Numbered from the stretch's first letter, positions 11,240 through 23,264 are shown. The stretch: 64,000 bases of DNA from Holothuria scabra (GCA_037179385.1 CM074189.1:26535648-26599647); one strand, 5' to 3'. The notes: generated by a model from the sequence alone, not told the origin. Program-made: numbers and translations.

Positions 11240-12990
11240 TTTGCTTGCTTACACGATATCTTGAGAAGGGAAAATCTGACAATTCTCAAACTTGGTACAC
11301 AGATACCCCATACTGAGAGGAAGAACCCTATTTATTTTGGTGGAGGTCAAAGGTCATCTGGGGTCACAGGGGGTCAAACCCCAAAATCCTTGTTTACACG
11401 ATATCTCAAGATAGGAAACTTGGAGTAATTTCAAACTTGATGTGTGGATGTGTTATGATGTAAGGAAGAACCCTATTGATTTTGGTGGAGGTCAAAGGTC
11501 ATCTGGGGTCACAGGGGGTCAAACCCCGAAATCTTTGTTTACACGATATCTCAAGATAGAAAACTTGGATTAATTTCAAACTTGATGTGTTGATGCTTTA
11601 TGATGTAAGGAAGAACCCTATTGATTTTGGTGGAGGTCAAAGGTCATCTGGGGTCACAGGGGGTCAAACCCCAAAATCCTTGTTTACACGATATCTCAAG
11701 ATACGAAACTTGGAATTATTTCAAACTTGACATGTTGATGTGTTATGATGCAAGGAAGAAACCTATAAATTTTGTTGGCGGTCAGAGGTCATTTGGGGTC
11801 ACATGGGGTCAAACCCCGAAATCCTTGTTTATACAATATCTCATGGTGGGAAACTTGGATTCATTTCAAACTTGATACATAGATGTGTTATGATGCAAGG
11901 AAGAACCCTATTAAATTTTGTTGGCGGTCAGAGGTCATTTGGGGTCACATGGGGTCAAACCCCGAAATCCTTGTTTGCACAATATCTCATGGCAGGAAAC
12001 CTGGATCCCTTTCAAACTTGATATGTTGATGCATTATGATGTGAGGAAGAACCCTATCTATTTTGGTGGAGGTCAGAGGTCATTTGGGATCACATGGGGT
12101 GAAACCCCAAAACCCCTGTTTACACGATATCTCAAGATACAAAACTTGGAATAATTTCAAACTTGACATGTTGATGTGTTTTGATGCAAGGAAGAACCCC
12201 TTTAAATTTTGTTGGCAGTGAGAATTCATTTGGGGTCACATGGGGTCAAACCTCGAAATCCTTGTTTGCAGAACATCTCATGGCAGGAAACATGGATTCA
12301 TTTCTAACTTGATATGTTGATGTGTTATGAGGTGAGGAAGAACCCTATCTGTTTTGGTGAAGGTCAAAGGTCATTCGGGGTCACATTTTGTCAAACCCTG
12401 AAATCCTTGTTTACACAACATCTCAAGGTAGGAAACATGGATTGATTTCAAACTTGATATGTTGATGTGTTATGAGGTGAGGAAGAACCCTATCTGTTTT
12501 GGTGAAGGTCAAAGGTCATTTGGGGTCACATTTTGTCAAACCCCGAAATCCTTGTTTACACGAAATCTCAAGGTAGGAAATTTGGATTGATATCAAACTT
12601 GATATGTTGATGCATTATGATGTAAGGGAGAACCCTGTTGTTTTTGGTGGAGGTCAAAGGTCATCTGAGGTCACAAGGAGTCAAAGTCTGAAAATCTCCT
12701 TAATGTGATATCTCAAGTATGGAAAGTTGGATGAAGTTCATATTTGTTATGTGGATGTGTTATGGTTAGGAGATGGTCCCCATTTCTTTTAGTGGAGGTC
12801 AAAAGTCAGCTGGAGTCACCAATGGTCAAAGTCTGAAAACCTTGTTAACGTGATATCATATGTTTAGGAAGCTTGGATACATCATTTCCTACTTGGGAAA
12901 GTGGATGCATTATGGTCAGGAGATGGTTCCTCTTGTTTTGGGCAGAGATGAAAGGTCATCTGGGGTCTCCAGGGGTAAAAGTTGTAAACC
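11240..12990 (+). repeat. Tandem repeat, about 145-base period
   Basis: Unit starts (GAAGAACCCTAT) fall at 11320, 11465, 11610, 11754 and onward at near-constant spacing. Each unit contains GGTGGAGGTCAAAGGTCAT, GGGGTCACA..GGGGTCAAACCCC, TTGTTTACACGATATCTCAAG and TTTCAAACTTGAT. About ten to twelve units are present and the later ones are increasingly diverged. Related arrays occur at 19950-20570 and 23265-23580. Open frames inside are repeat artefacts. Confidence 0.9.
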
Positions 12991-13478
12991 CATTTAAAAG
13001 TTATTTTTCAAGATAGCTGCCTGTTTGCCTGCCTGTCTGTATGTTGGTCTGTCTATCTATCTATGTATGCCCCTTACGGAGGTCAAAGGTCATCTGAAAT
13101 AACAAAATTATTTTTTGAACATGCTAGTACAGTATAACATTTGAGTGAGAAGAGTAACGGTGCATGATGGCATTATTTGAAATGAAAAATTTATGTATCA
13201 TCGAAACCTCAATGCATTTTTGCATTCTGGTTATAGGGGGTTACCAAAATTCTCAATTGGCTCAGATCTTTGAAGCTTATATTATACAACATGAACTGTA
13301 CTGGTAGTAGTGTTTTGATTATACACACTTACCTTTTTACACTCACCCTCACCCTGAAGCAATAAACTGAGATTGTGTCTGAATGAGGATGAGTTTCATA
13401 TACTCGTCGGAGGGGCCTTAGAAGTAAGAAGGTTAGGAGAATTGGTACTGTTTGGGGTGAGAGAATTAGGCCTTTTAA

Positions 13479-13745
13479 TAAAGGCTGTACTTATTCACTT
13501 TAATATTCATCACTCCAAACTATACTTTTACCAGTAGTACTGTATGTAGAAATTTTCAATTGGTACAGCTCTTTAATTGACATTGGATTAAAAATGCAGA
13601 GTAGCTTATATCACACTGTGTGAACAGACAGTGTTCTGATTATACATTAGGGCCTTGTTTACTCACCAAGGTATGCCTTGAAGCGATAAACTAGGATTGT
13701 GTGTGGCTGAGCATTGACATAAGTTAACTTATACTTTAATTTGAA
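13479..13745. repeat. Diverged TTAA MITE copy
   Basis: CACTCCAAACTATACTTT, AATTTTCAATTGG.ACAGCTCTTTAATTGACA and CCTTGAAGCGATAAACTAGGATTGTGT match the interior of the TTAA MITE family. The ends are degraded. It lies directly after the interrupted copy. Confidence 0.55.
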
Positions 13746-13904
13746 CACCTCTCATTTTAGGATGTGCCTTCAATAAATTAATTATAAATTGTCAGATTTT
13801 GAAGGACTTTTGCTCGCATTAGTCTTTTGGAGTTCAAGTGTACCTCAAGTCTAGAACTTTAAAATATATATACATTTACAGTAAGACGTTGCAAAATGTA
13901 TCTT

Positions 13905-14325
13905 ATTTACAGTATCCAGCTCCCAGTGTCATAGCTTTCTTGTTGTACAACTTAAATTACATGCTTTGTTTCCCTTAGAAAATGAAAATGTTTTTATGAT
14001 TATGACCTTGAACACTTCCTGTTTGCTTGCATCATATCTCACAGAGAGTGCTTAATTAATTTCATCACCCTATAAGAGTATGTGCTATCACATATTGTTA
14101 CAAGTTGCAGTATTTTTCACAAAAACAAAGAAATACAAAGATGATAATTTGAGTATTACAACAATGACATCACAGTTATAAATTGCAAAATGTACCATTT
14201 TAAGTTGAGTGATTTGGTATCTCAACTCAGGAATGTCCAATGGTTGTTGGACTGTTTAATTCATTTTTCATGCTCTGTAATATATTTTTGAAACTTTTGA
14301 ATTGAGATGCACCTTTATCACTTCA
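13905..14325. repeat. Dispersed repeat B, copy 1
   Basis: The sequence matches 58165-58485 over shared blocks such as GTGCTATCACATAT, AATTTGAGTATTACAACAATGACATCACA, TACCATTTTAA and the terminal TTGAGATGCACCTTTA. A shorter related tail lies near 40505-40545. Class unknown. Confidence 0.6.
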
Positions 14326-14731
14326 ACCTCTAACCTTAGAACTGGTATGTTGTGACCGTGATTCTTTTTTGCAGTTGTGTAGTACTGGATCATTTTCTCC
14401 AGCTCGTTTACTTCATGATGCAGAGTACTGCCATTTTGCATAGCTTTACAATTTATCAAAGTCTCTGGTCTGACTTGGTTTGTAAACTAATCAAAGCCAG
14501 ACTTCTTGGGTGAGAGGTGATTATAATACCACTGGAATGAGCACCCAATGATTGACTTTGGTATTAGAAACAGGGATACTCATTGAAATTAACTTCAACA
14601 GACCCTCCAATGGGTTGAATTAAAATCAGTTTTGTTTCAAATATCCTTGAGGATAAAATTATGGCATTTGTGGTCTTGCATGGTAAGTATAAGCAATGGC
14701 ATTTCCCTGATATATCATAGCACTGTATATA

Positions 14732-15178
14732 CCAGGACTTGATTTATGTGGTTGTCCCATTGTCTAGAAGAACTAAAATTTCTCATGGACAATGAAAAGT
14801 TAAAAGTTGGTTGTTCGATACACAAAAATTTTTTTGGTAGTAAGAATAAGAATTAATCAGAATCTTGCTTTCATTTGATTCAAGACCAAATATTGCTAAT
14901 TGAAGGTCTTTCAACATTTATCATTGCAGACTTTAGTTTGAATTGAGTTTTTTCTCAAATATCACAAATATTTATTCAGTAATAATTAAGAAAGATACAG
15001 ATAATTCATGAAAACACACACTTTACTGAATTCAAGCTACAAAACATAACAATAAGTATTCACAAAGTAGTTGTGCAAAAAAGTTTTGGACAACCAATTG
15101 TCCACGTGGACAACTGAAAGTATGAAAACAGCTAGTTGCCCAAATGACAATTATGAAATTTTCTTAAATTGAGGCCTG
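14732..15178. mobile_element. GGTTGTCC-family MITE, copy 2
   Basis: The ends CAGGACTTGATTTATG and AAATTGAGGCCTG are inverted, and the interior carries GGTTGTCC and GGACAACC blocks like the element at 1282-1648. The flanks TGTATATA and TGTAAACA agree at six of eight positions, consistent with a decayed target duplication. Confidence 0.55.
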
Positions 15179-15266
15179 TGTAAACATCCTAAAGATATGT
15201 ACTATTAGCCACCAAAATATGTATAAAGAGTAGGGTAACATACTCCATCATAGATTGGGATAATGT

Positions 15267-15417
15267 CTATAGTCCCCTGTCTTATTAGTCCCCTGTATCA
15301 TTACCTGTAGTCCCCTGTCTCATTAGTCCTCCGTCTCATTGGTCCCCTAACCCAAAACCCTAATGTAACCTGTGGGACTAATGAGACAGGGGACCAATAC
15401 GAGATGGGGGACTATAG
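15267..15417. repeat. Palindromic element with AGTCCCCTGTCTCATTAG arms
   Basis: The left arm (CTATAGTCCCCTGTCTTATTAGTCCCC, repeated) is complementary to the right arm (GGGACTAATGAGACAGGGGACC ... GGGGGACTATAG). The whole segment can fold on itself. A looser relative with CCCTGTCTCGTTGG and GTCTCATTAGTC lies at about 5625-5700. Probably a small foldback MITE. Confidence 0.6.
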
Positions 15418-15555
15418 AGGGGACCCTGATAGATCTGATCAGGATCAGTCTCTTGTCTTCATTATTAGAAGTAAAACACCACAACAAATCCCAGTCTCAT
15501 TTGTGACAGGAAATAAATGCATGTTTTTTCTTTTCACAAAATTCTTATTTTTCAG

Positions 15556-15720
15556 GTTGGACTGCTGTATTGGTAGAAATAACCACTTTTCTTTCATTAT
15601 CTGCCTTGTGGTCTTTATTGTTGGGTGTCTCTGGGGGTCTCTCAGGGTGATTGTCATCCTCTTTGGGGACGATGAAGAAGACTTTCTGCCACAATGTTTG
15701 GAGGTGTATGCATCCCGAGT
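15556..15720 (+). CDS. ZDHHC23: ZDHHC23-like palmitoyltransferase, penultimate coding exon
   Basis: This internal exon encodes the end of a DHHC-CR domain: LDCCIGRNNHFSF, matching the family pattern W-x-x-x-CIGxxNHxxF that directly follows the DHHC motif. A hydrophobic segment, IICLVVFIVGCLWGSL, follows as the third transmembrane helix. The acceptor is TTCTTATTTTTCAG|G and the donor is CGAGT|GTAAGT. The first base completes a Trp codon split across the intron, so the previous exon should end in DHHC-V-W minus one base. That exon was not found within the 15.5 kb upstream. DHHC proteins S-acylate cysteines of membrane proteins. Assignment to the ZDHHC23 subgroup rests on similarity of this exon plus the next one, and on the intron position. 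Confidence 0.8.
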
Positions 15721-16574
15721 GTAAGTCATTTATTTTTACACTGTTAATAGGGCATTAGGACAAAAGCTTTAAAGTGTAGAGTAACTGTAAAGAGTCAAAT
15801 TACTTTGAGTGTACTGTACCTTGAGCACTTACCATTAACTGCTGCTGTGCCTGAGTAGATATGTATTGGTAGTAGCATTAAGAGCAGTGAAATCTAGCTG
15901 AGGTTCAGGATCTAATTCCTGACCAGGTCAACGTATGTCAGGTTTTTACATGTAGGAGCAATCTATGTTTCTTTTTTTTTATGTGAACTGGATTTTGAAA
16001 AGAAACCTTGTTGCAAATTTGATACAAAATGTTGAGTTGTTCATGCCACTGGTAAGTGGCATGAACAGTGGTAATTTTCATTAGCTATTTACATATACAG
16101 TAGGCCCCTTCCACTCTCATCAGCACTTTTTGCTTTAATATCAAACAACTTCCCTTCAAGGCCTGAAATGAGGGCATGCTTGCGTCTGATCTGTTTTCTG
16201 TTACCCTTGTATATCAGGGAGCAAATTACTAAGAAACTCTCTCCTAAGCATGTGAATGTTGACAACCAATAAGGGATAAGAAAACCCAATGTGTATGAAT
16301 TTTTGACATGATATGGATGGACTTGAATCCACTAAAGCTGTGCAATTTGTTTCTCGCAGTGATTGAAAGTATACAGTATGTAAAGATTCCAAACATTCAT
16401 GAAATTTGTAGGAGAGTGACAGTCTGCACAGAGGCTACAGTACAGTATAAATGTATACAGTATCTCAGTACTTCCCTTGCCAGTTGCTTGCCTCCTTGTT
16501 CAGTAATATGTACTCATATGGAGTCTGGTTCATCTGTAGCTGTGCATTAGTGACAAAGATCTCAACTTGCCTCT

Positions 16575-17030
16575 GTCTCCAAGTCTGATGTCAAGTTGCA
16601 AGTCAGAGGTGTCAAGTCTCATGTCTTTATGAGCAAGTTTCAAGTTAATCTTCAAGAATTTATGTGAGCAAGTCTCAAGTCTCAGCTAGTGGGCAAGTCT
16701 CAGTCTCTGTGGACAAGTCTCAAGTCTTTGTGGCAAGTCTGTAGTCTTTGTCAGTAAGTCTCAAGTCAAGTTGCATGTCAGGGATATCAAGTGTCAAGTT
16801 TTAAGTCTTTTTGGGCAAGTCTTGAATCAATTGCCAAGACTTCATATGAGCAAATCTCAGGTCTCTGTGGACAAATCTCATGCGAGTCCCTAGTCTTTGT
16901 GAGTAAGTCTCAAGTCAAGTTGCAAGTTTTTACTGGCAAGTCTCAAGTCAATTTTCAAAACTTTATCAGCAAATCTCAATCTCTGTGGGAAACTCTCAAG
17001 TCAAGTCACAAGTCTTTGTGAAAAATATGT
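16575..17030. repeat. Degenerate CAAGTCTC minisatellite (intron of ZDHHC23-like gene)
   Basis: Irregular repeats of CAAGTCTCAAGTC, GTCTTTGTGG and CAAGTTGCAAGTC fill this part of the intron. Spacing varies, so it is an old imperfect array. A 76-codon open frame here is Ser/Lys/Gln-rich only because of the repeat. Confidence 0.7.
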
Positions 17031-17119
17031 TTTGACAAAAGATGTTGTTACAAAATAATCTCTAAATCCATCAAGAGAACAGTGCATGCTCTTTGATGTG
17101 CTGCATTTCATTATACAGT

Positions 17120-17860
17120 ATTCATGGATGATTGACTCCTGTGCAGTATCTAAGCGGAGTGCCACCATGGGTTGGCGCAGAGCATTCAAGAAAATTTTGG
17201 GCACCACAAACCCTCCAGATAGCCGGAAATGACACTTGGCGAGTGTTATAAGCTGCATGTACCCAGCCCTGGAACAGGGATTTCATGTTTGTAATTTTTA
17301 GATTTTTAGAATTTTCAATGTAAAAAATTGTTGAAGGGAAATCTGCCTCCCGGTAACGGCCTCGCACGCCTATGCACAATAAAACTTACAACTGTCAAAC
17401 AGCCTATATAGGCCTGTATCCGTTACCCAATTATGAATCATTCCCCCCTCCCCCATATTCACCTTTTATATCCCAGTTACATCTGCGCGTCGCCACTTGA
17501 GATCAGCACGGGACCAAACCAAGACCAATGCATTCCTCAATAGACGCAAGCCATATGCACACTACAAACCTGACAACTAGTACAATTTTGGCATAGTTTT
17601 TACAATTACAAATTTCCAATAGATATCACTAATGATGGTCCCCAAATTATGATTTCACTATTCAGCATACCATCTTCTCGTTTGCTATTCCTTGTCAAAT
17701 GTCCGCATATTTCACGAGTAAAAACTGACGCTGTGAGTGAAGATATTTTCATGATTTTTAATTTTTTTATATCAATTTTTAATTAATTTTTTCACAAAAT
17801 TGATTTTCCAGGGGGGGGGGCACTTGCCCCCCTTGCCCCCCATCCAGACCCCCATGAACT
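17120..17860. mobile_element. hAT-like MITE, truncated copy of the 43661-44447 element
   Basis: From ATTCATGGATGATTGA to CCAGGGGGGGGGG..CCCCCATCCAGACCCCCATG it matches 43696-44447 along its length. Shared blocks include AAGCGGAG.GCCACCAT.GGTTGGCGC, ACAAACCCTCCAGAT and GGCATAGTTTTTACAATTACAAATTTCC. The left terminal repeat and G run are missing, so the 5' end is lost. It lies in the intron between the two ZDHHC exons. Confidence 0.75.
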
Positions 17861-18489
17861 CTAGTCATTGTTTATGTAGGCCCTCTTACTGCATTTGTTT
17901 GGAGTCCTGTCACATAGCTCTGTACACTTTTTTCCCATTTATGAAGGTGGAGACTATGTACACTGTTGATATCCTTTTTTGACTGTTTTCCTTTTGAGTA
18001 CTTTAGTACAGTTGGATGTAGCTGCACATTGCTGATCATTTATTGTGGGCCAGTTCAAAATATTCCCACCTGTAGCCATACTTGAGTTTCATCTGTCCAC
18101 CATATTAGTAAACATCTGCAAATACTTCTGGAATCCCTGCCCATGTCAGACCTTCTGTCAGGAATGTCCATTTCTACATAAAGTTGCAGTGGTACGGTAT
18201 GCTTTCTAAATTTACTTCTTTATCTGTAGGCAAAGAACATACATTTAAATCTTCATACTTTTGAAGCAGAGCTGTGGTGAGGGAGGAGGTGGGGCTTTAG
18301 GAAATCCAGTCTATGAATGAAAATATCAAAATACTGCGTATTGACAAAGTTGATTATTGTTTCTGTGTGCTTATGAAAACAGTAGATGATTGGATAAAGC
18401 ATTTTTTTTTGTCCATCCAGGCATGACTGAGTAGAGATATTTTGGAAATCTGCAATATATCTGTTGAAAGTCATATACTTTTATTCATG

Positions 18490-18610
18490 TGTAAGCATAT
18501 GGAATAGGGAAAACAAGCCAGTGAGTCACAACTGGAACTTGAAAAATGGCTATGGCCAGCTTGACTTGAACCAGTACTGTAGGTTGGAAAATGGGCAGTA
18601 AAACTCTAAC
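18490..18610. repeat. SINE tail fragment
   Basis: GGCCAGCTTGACTTGAACCAG..TAGGTTGGAAAATGGGCAGTA is shared with 63880-63950. The preceding AACAAGCCAGTGAGTCACAACTGG resembles the body of the tRNA-derived SINE at 41996-42195. The tRNA-like head is absent. Confidence 0.5.
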
Positions 18611-18664
18611 TCCTTCATGCCTACAGTATGTTAACATATAAGTGTAAACTTAAGTGATTTATTA

Positions 18665-19010
18665 AGTTGGTTCCTTAAATTCAACAAATTTTTCCAAACC
18701 TGTGTAGTTTTCTTCAAATAACAATGATAAATGGTCACACTTAGACAATCCCCATATCCTACATACAAACAAATGTTTAATGTGTGAGAAATAAAACTTC
18801 AATTTGGATTCCAAAAATTCTTGACCAGACACTTTTTCAAATTGTGCACAAAACCATTACATGTCAGGACACCAACAAAATCCAAAATTTTAATTTTTTC
18901 TGTACCTATTGGATATGAAACTTGATGTACGATGCTAAGTATTGTCATGTGGTAGTGGCCCTTTAACTCTCATTAAGTTATCCATATCGACTCAATGAGC
19001 CCATTTAAAG
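18665..19010. repeat. Dispersed repeat C, copy 1
   Basis: It matches 52505-52830 over AAATTCAACAAATTTTTCCAAA, CACACTTAGACAATCCCCATA, ACACTTTTTCAAATTGTGCACAAAACC and ACTCAATGAGCCCATTTAA. It sits in the last intron of the ZDHHC23-like gene. Class unknown. Confidence 0.65.
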
Positions 19011-19178
19011 GTGTGGTGACACTTTCAACATTTTTACATCTACTAATGCTTCTATTCAACTATTACAAGCTTACTTGTCTGAATCTCTTTCAACTTTTCT
19101 GGTCTATGTATGAGCTTTAAAAATGAAACCTCAAGTGATGTTAAAATTGATCTCTGTTTTTCTCCATTTCTCTTCTAG

Positions 19179-19392
19179 GAGGGCCATTTTATTTGTGTCT
19201 GCCCTGTATGTTCTTGGTTCAGGAGTAGCTGTCATCTCATTGCTCTTTCATCAACTTTGGCTCATTTCACACAACTGGACTTTCAGAGAAAAGAGGATGG
19301 CCAGGCTTTGTAAGAATGATAGCATGCTGCAGGAACTGAACAAAGGTTTCTTTATAAATTGGAAAAACTTTGTATCTGGTAATCTTGATTAA
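19179..19392 (+). CDS. ZDHHC23: ZDHHC23-like palmitoyltransferase, last coding exon
   Basis: The acceptor TCTCCATTTCTCTTCTAG|GAGGGCC is strong. The first base completes the Val codon left by the previous exon, and the frame then runs to TAA at 19390-19392. The exon encodes a transmembrane helix (AILFVSALYVLGSGVAVISL) and a short cytosolic tail, HNWTFREKRMARL...LNKGFFINWKNFVSG. The tail matches the layout of ZDHHC23 C-termini: a conserved N-x-T-x-R-E segment followed by a G-F-x-x-N-W motif about 35 residues later. With the upstream exon it gives about 125 residues of C-terminal protein. A full-length start cannot be placed in this window. Alternative: another ZDHHC subgroup. Confidence 0.82.
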
Positions 19393-19835
19393 TATGTTGT
19401 TAAAAGGGAGATGCTATGTAGACCTGTATGTCAATGTGGAGAATATGTTACACTTCATCAAGTAAAAATATCCAATAGAGGGCTTTCACTTTTTCACAAG
19501 CCCCACCCCTTTGACAGGCAGAAACTAGTGTAGTACAATAGCTCGAGAAGCAGCTAATACTACCCGTGTGCGACTGTTGCAACGAGGCCCGGTTGATGTT
19601 TGCCCGTCAGAGGGTGTGGCTTACCAGATGTGATGTAATGTTAAAGCATTCTATATGTGTCTAGGCTTATACTTTCTTTGCAGGCTTCAGGTTAGGGTCC
19701 AGCATCAGCATTGGACTCCCTGGAAGCTTGAGGGTTCAGGTGCTTTCAAAAGCTGCCCTAATGAACCTACATGTGCTCCCCTATTAAATGGCATAAGAAT
19801 CTTTTTGTCTGGTGGTAACTATGTGATTTGTTTTT

Positions 19836-19887
19836 GATTCCTTGCCGAAGGCAGGCAAGGAATCTATGCGATGGTGATGTCGTGTGT

Positions 19888-19930
<43 letters not shown>

Positions 19931-20570
19931 TGTGTGACGCCTGCTTGTAAACACGATATCTCAAGAACGGTAACCCCCAGGGATCTCAAACTTGGCATGT
20001 AGATTGTCCATATTGAGTAGATGGTCCCTATTTTTTTTGGTGGAGGTCAAATGTCATTTGGGGTCACCAGAGGTCAAAATGTAAATACCTTGGAAATTGC
20101 TTGTAAACACGATATCTCCAGAAGGAAAAATGTGAGCAATCTCATACTTACCTTGCTGATTGTCCATATTGAGTAGATGGTCCCTATTGTTTTTGATGGA
20201 GGTCAAAGGTCATTTGGGGTCACCAGAGGGAAAAAGGTCAAAACCTTGTAAACACCGTATCTCAAGAAGGGTAAATGTGAGGGATCTCATACATAGCAGG
20301 TGGATTGCCCATATTAAGTAGATGATCGCAATTATTTTTGGTGGAGGTCAAAGGTCATTTGGGGTCATCAGAGATGAAAAGCTCAAAAACTTGTAAACAC
20401 CATATGTCAAGAAAGGTAAGTGCCAGGAATCTCATATTTACTGAGTGGATTGTCCATACTGAGTAGATGACCCCTATTGTTTTTATTGGATGTCAAAGGT
20501 CATTTGGGGTCATCAGAGTTCAAAACATCTAAACCTTGCAAACACTATATCTCAAAAAGAGTATATAACT
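19836..20570. repeat. TG microsatellite plus 145-base tandem repeat, second array
   Basis: A GATTCCTTGCCG...GGCAAGGAATC hairpin at 19836-19864 is followed by a TG run (about 19880-19940). About four units follow, with ACACGATATCTCAAGAA, GGTGGAGGTCAAAGGTCATTTGGGGTCACCAG and TTGTCCATATTGAGTAGATGGTCCC at roughly 147-base spacing. It is the same family as 11134-12990. Confidence 0.85.
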
Positions 20571-22651
20571 GTTGAAGTTAATATCCATGAGCGGTTAGGG
20601 TGAAAGGGTAAGAATCATTTGGCATGTGTAATGTAATAGGCATAGGGTATATAATTTTTGGAACAGTTTATTAACTTCACTGTGTAAATTCTTTAGTGAG
20701 GTAATTTTGAAAATGCATTTGTAAAGTACTGAAGCAAACTCATAGGAAGAAGTTCTAAGGTGCACAAAAAGGCACATCACATGGTAGTTACTGTACAGTA
20801 TATGTTGATTCTGGCATGAAATTGTGCCCTGTTATTACATTAAGTTACAAGTATTAATACATGAAAAAGTGGGCAGAGCAAAATATAAAATCTTAAAAGG
20901 CAAAATCTGCTCGTCAGGCTGGCATACATGCTTCAATGCTCATGGGTATGCTAATTTTGCAGCCACAAGTAAATAGATTTTCATGAAACTGATGTGGAAC
21001 ATGTGAGTTTAAACAGTCTGTATACAAGGGTCATTTAGGGACATAGTCTGAAAATATTAGAAGATGCTTCTATGCACACTAAGTAGATGACTGATATGGA
21101 ACTTCAAAAGTATAAACTTTGAACAGAGAGTACTCTGTGTGATGCACAAGAATCTCTTTTATAACATACCTACATTGCTTTTTCAATAACCTTAAAGAAA
21201 ACCTGAAGAAAACATTAAATTTAGTGGCAAAAGTGCTAATATTTGACAAACCTTGTGCCTACTGTCCTCATGAGGACATGTGCATGCAAGCATGCATTAA
21301 TTGGAAGTGGGAATTGATTAATTAGATATACCACAGTTAGTTAGTTTTACAAAAAAGAACCTAATTTACACTGATCATTTGGTATCAAATACCCTTCAGC
21401 GCACATGAACTGTCATTGCCTAATAGAGTGAATCAAATTGTGACTGACCCATTCTTTGCCATTTGGTCACAGTTATCTTGCCCAATTTTTCACAGTTGAC
21501 TGCCAGTTATCCCCACAGTGTCCTGAAGGATTACCTCATACAAACATACAGCTCAATTGACTTAAGCTTTTTACTGTATAAGTGGTGTTAATTGACTCTT
21601 ATAAACCCTCTGAAGAAAGCTTATTTTTATCTCAGTACATAACCATGACAGCCCATTGTTTGTATATACTCCTGTTTCCTGCCATTCCCTGCAGGCATTC
21701 AGTACTCTTTTTGTGGTCAAAATGTCAGACTTCCATGAAAGTCACACCTCTGCTAAATCCAGCATAAAATAACTGTCCACATTATCTTGTCTCATCTGAC
21801 CACAAATAAAAGTTGTTTGCCTAGCCATTGTCTGGAGATGGAGAAGTTCATGTACACTGATCAAGTTTCTAAACTGAAAGTTATCTTAGAAATACTGTAG
21901 ATTGACACCCTTCAGAAATTAGTGTCCTTTACATAGAAGCTGGTGGAATTGAACAAAAAGTGTGTTTGTATAAGGAATTTTGTTGAACAAACTTTAAACA
22001 TTGGTGTCTGTCTACATTGGTGTTTCTGCTTTACAGTTTCAATATGCTCTACAGTGATTATTTGTCACTTAGTTTCATACTAGAATTTGTTTTAAATTTT
22101 TGATAGCATAAAATGTATCAGCACACTACTTGCCTCATCTCTGCTTATATCTGGATAACTGCACCAAAAAAGTAACCCCTGTGCAAAGGATTATGTAGCT
22201 ATGTCAAATATCATCATCGAGTGGGAATTCTTGTCTGACATTTCATTTTTATCCATGTCACTATCCCCCCCCCCAAAAAAAAAGTGTACCATAAAGCTTA
22301 ATGCATAGAACCATTGCTTCAAGATGACCCTTTATGACACTTTTCAAAAGTATTAAGATTTTATTTTGCATTGCTGCTATCATTTAAAAGTAGTTCAGGT
22401 AATAAGAGCAAGCACAATGTTGTATACTGTGTATCAAACAAGGAAAACTTGTACTGTATGTTATGCTGTACCTACAGTATAAGTAGACAAAAGACGAATT
22501 AAAAGTCTTGTTAAATTATGGATTAATAGGGATATCTGCTTTTGTTAATTTGCAAAGGATACCATAGACAATGGGTGGGGCATTTCCCCCATAAAGCAAA
22601 AATTGCTGTCAGTAATAGCCAAGGTTACACATCTCTATTCAGATGTCTCTT
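20571..22651. other. Intergenic DNA, no gene recognised
   Basis: This is AT-rich sequence with short frames only. A poly-C/poly-A tract lies near 22265-22283. I see no exon with both a conserved motif and splice sites. Confidence 0.5.
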
Positions 22652-23035
22652 TAGGCTTGGTCTCACATACCCCCAACACCCAGTGTTAACTCGTGTTTAC
22701 AATCAGACAAAACCACAGGCTAACCCTGTGTTTTCCAGTCTGTGTTCTCACGTACCCAGTGTTTCGTTGATTGGATAGTGTTACCATAGTAACGAGACCA
22801 AATATTTCACACACCGATTACAGCAAAATGTAAGAAAATACCTGTCATCAGTGCTATAAATACCTGTGACCTTGCTTGATTAAAACAAACACGATGTTTA
22901 AAACTGCTTAACCCTGCGATTTGAGGTGGATTGAAATTTAAACACCGACTCCCGCGTTAACCCACGTTCCCGCATTACTCGAGCGTGTGGTAATACAGTG
23001 TTACCTCGAGCGCAGGGTATGTGAGAACACAGTAT
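22652..23035. mobile_element. MITE with CTTGGTCTCACATACCC inverted ends
   Basis: The left end CTTGGTCTCACATACCC is inverted at the right as GGGTATGTGAGAACACAG. A third internal copy, TGTGTTCTCACGTACCC, lies near 22741. The interior has palindromic GTGTTACCATAGTAACG and CTCGAGCGTGTGGTAATACAGTGTTACCTCGAGCG blocks. A partial copy lies at 8431-8515. No clear target duplication was seen. Confidence 0.55.
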
Positions 23036-23264
23036 TTGATCCAATGCTTGTAGGAGAGTGTGTCGATGAGGGCTTGTTGAAACACTAACCTCAATGCAGA
23101 CTTTTCGAAACATAGAGGCATCGGAACATAGAGACTTCAGAATGGAGAGCTGTCCCCATTGACCAAACTTTTGATAAAAATGGTTTCAAAATACCGCTTT
23201 ATCAAGTAATGAGACAGTTTTCTGGAATATTAAAGCTGTGTGAGAAATTCCTCTTGTGTGTGGA

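Larger units (their letters stand above)
11062..13474. mobile_element. TTAA-flanked MITE interrupted by a 2.1 kb insertion
   Basis: The left end (TTAA at 11058-11061, then AGGACCAATCCTCTCATCCCAAAC) and the right end (GTTTGGGGTGAGAGAATTAGGCC, then TTAA at 13475-13478) belong to the family at 5990 and 45184. The middle, about 11097-13245, is a separate insertion holding a TG microsatellite and a 145-base tandem array. The MITE resumes at ACCAAAATTCTCAATTGGCTCAG. Confidence 0.65.

Noticed and set aside
11012..11282. Frames across the TG microsatellite, both strands
   Set aside because: Translate simple Val/Cys or Thr/His repeats only.
11621..12154. Three overlapping plus-strand frames of 72-84 codons
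   Set aside because: They repeat with the 145-base tandem unit and shift frame with it; repeat artefacts.
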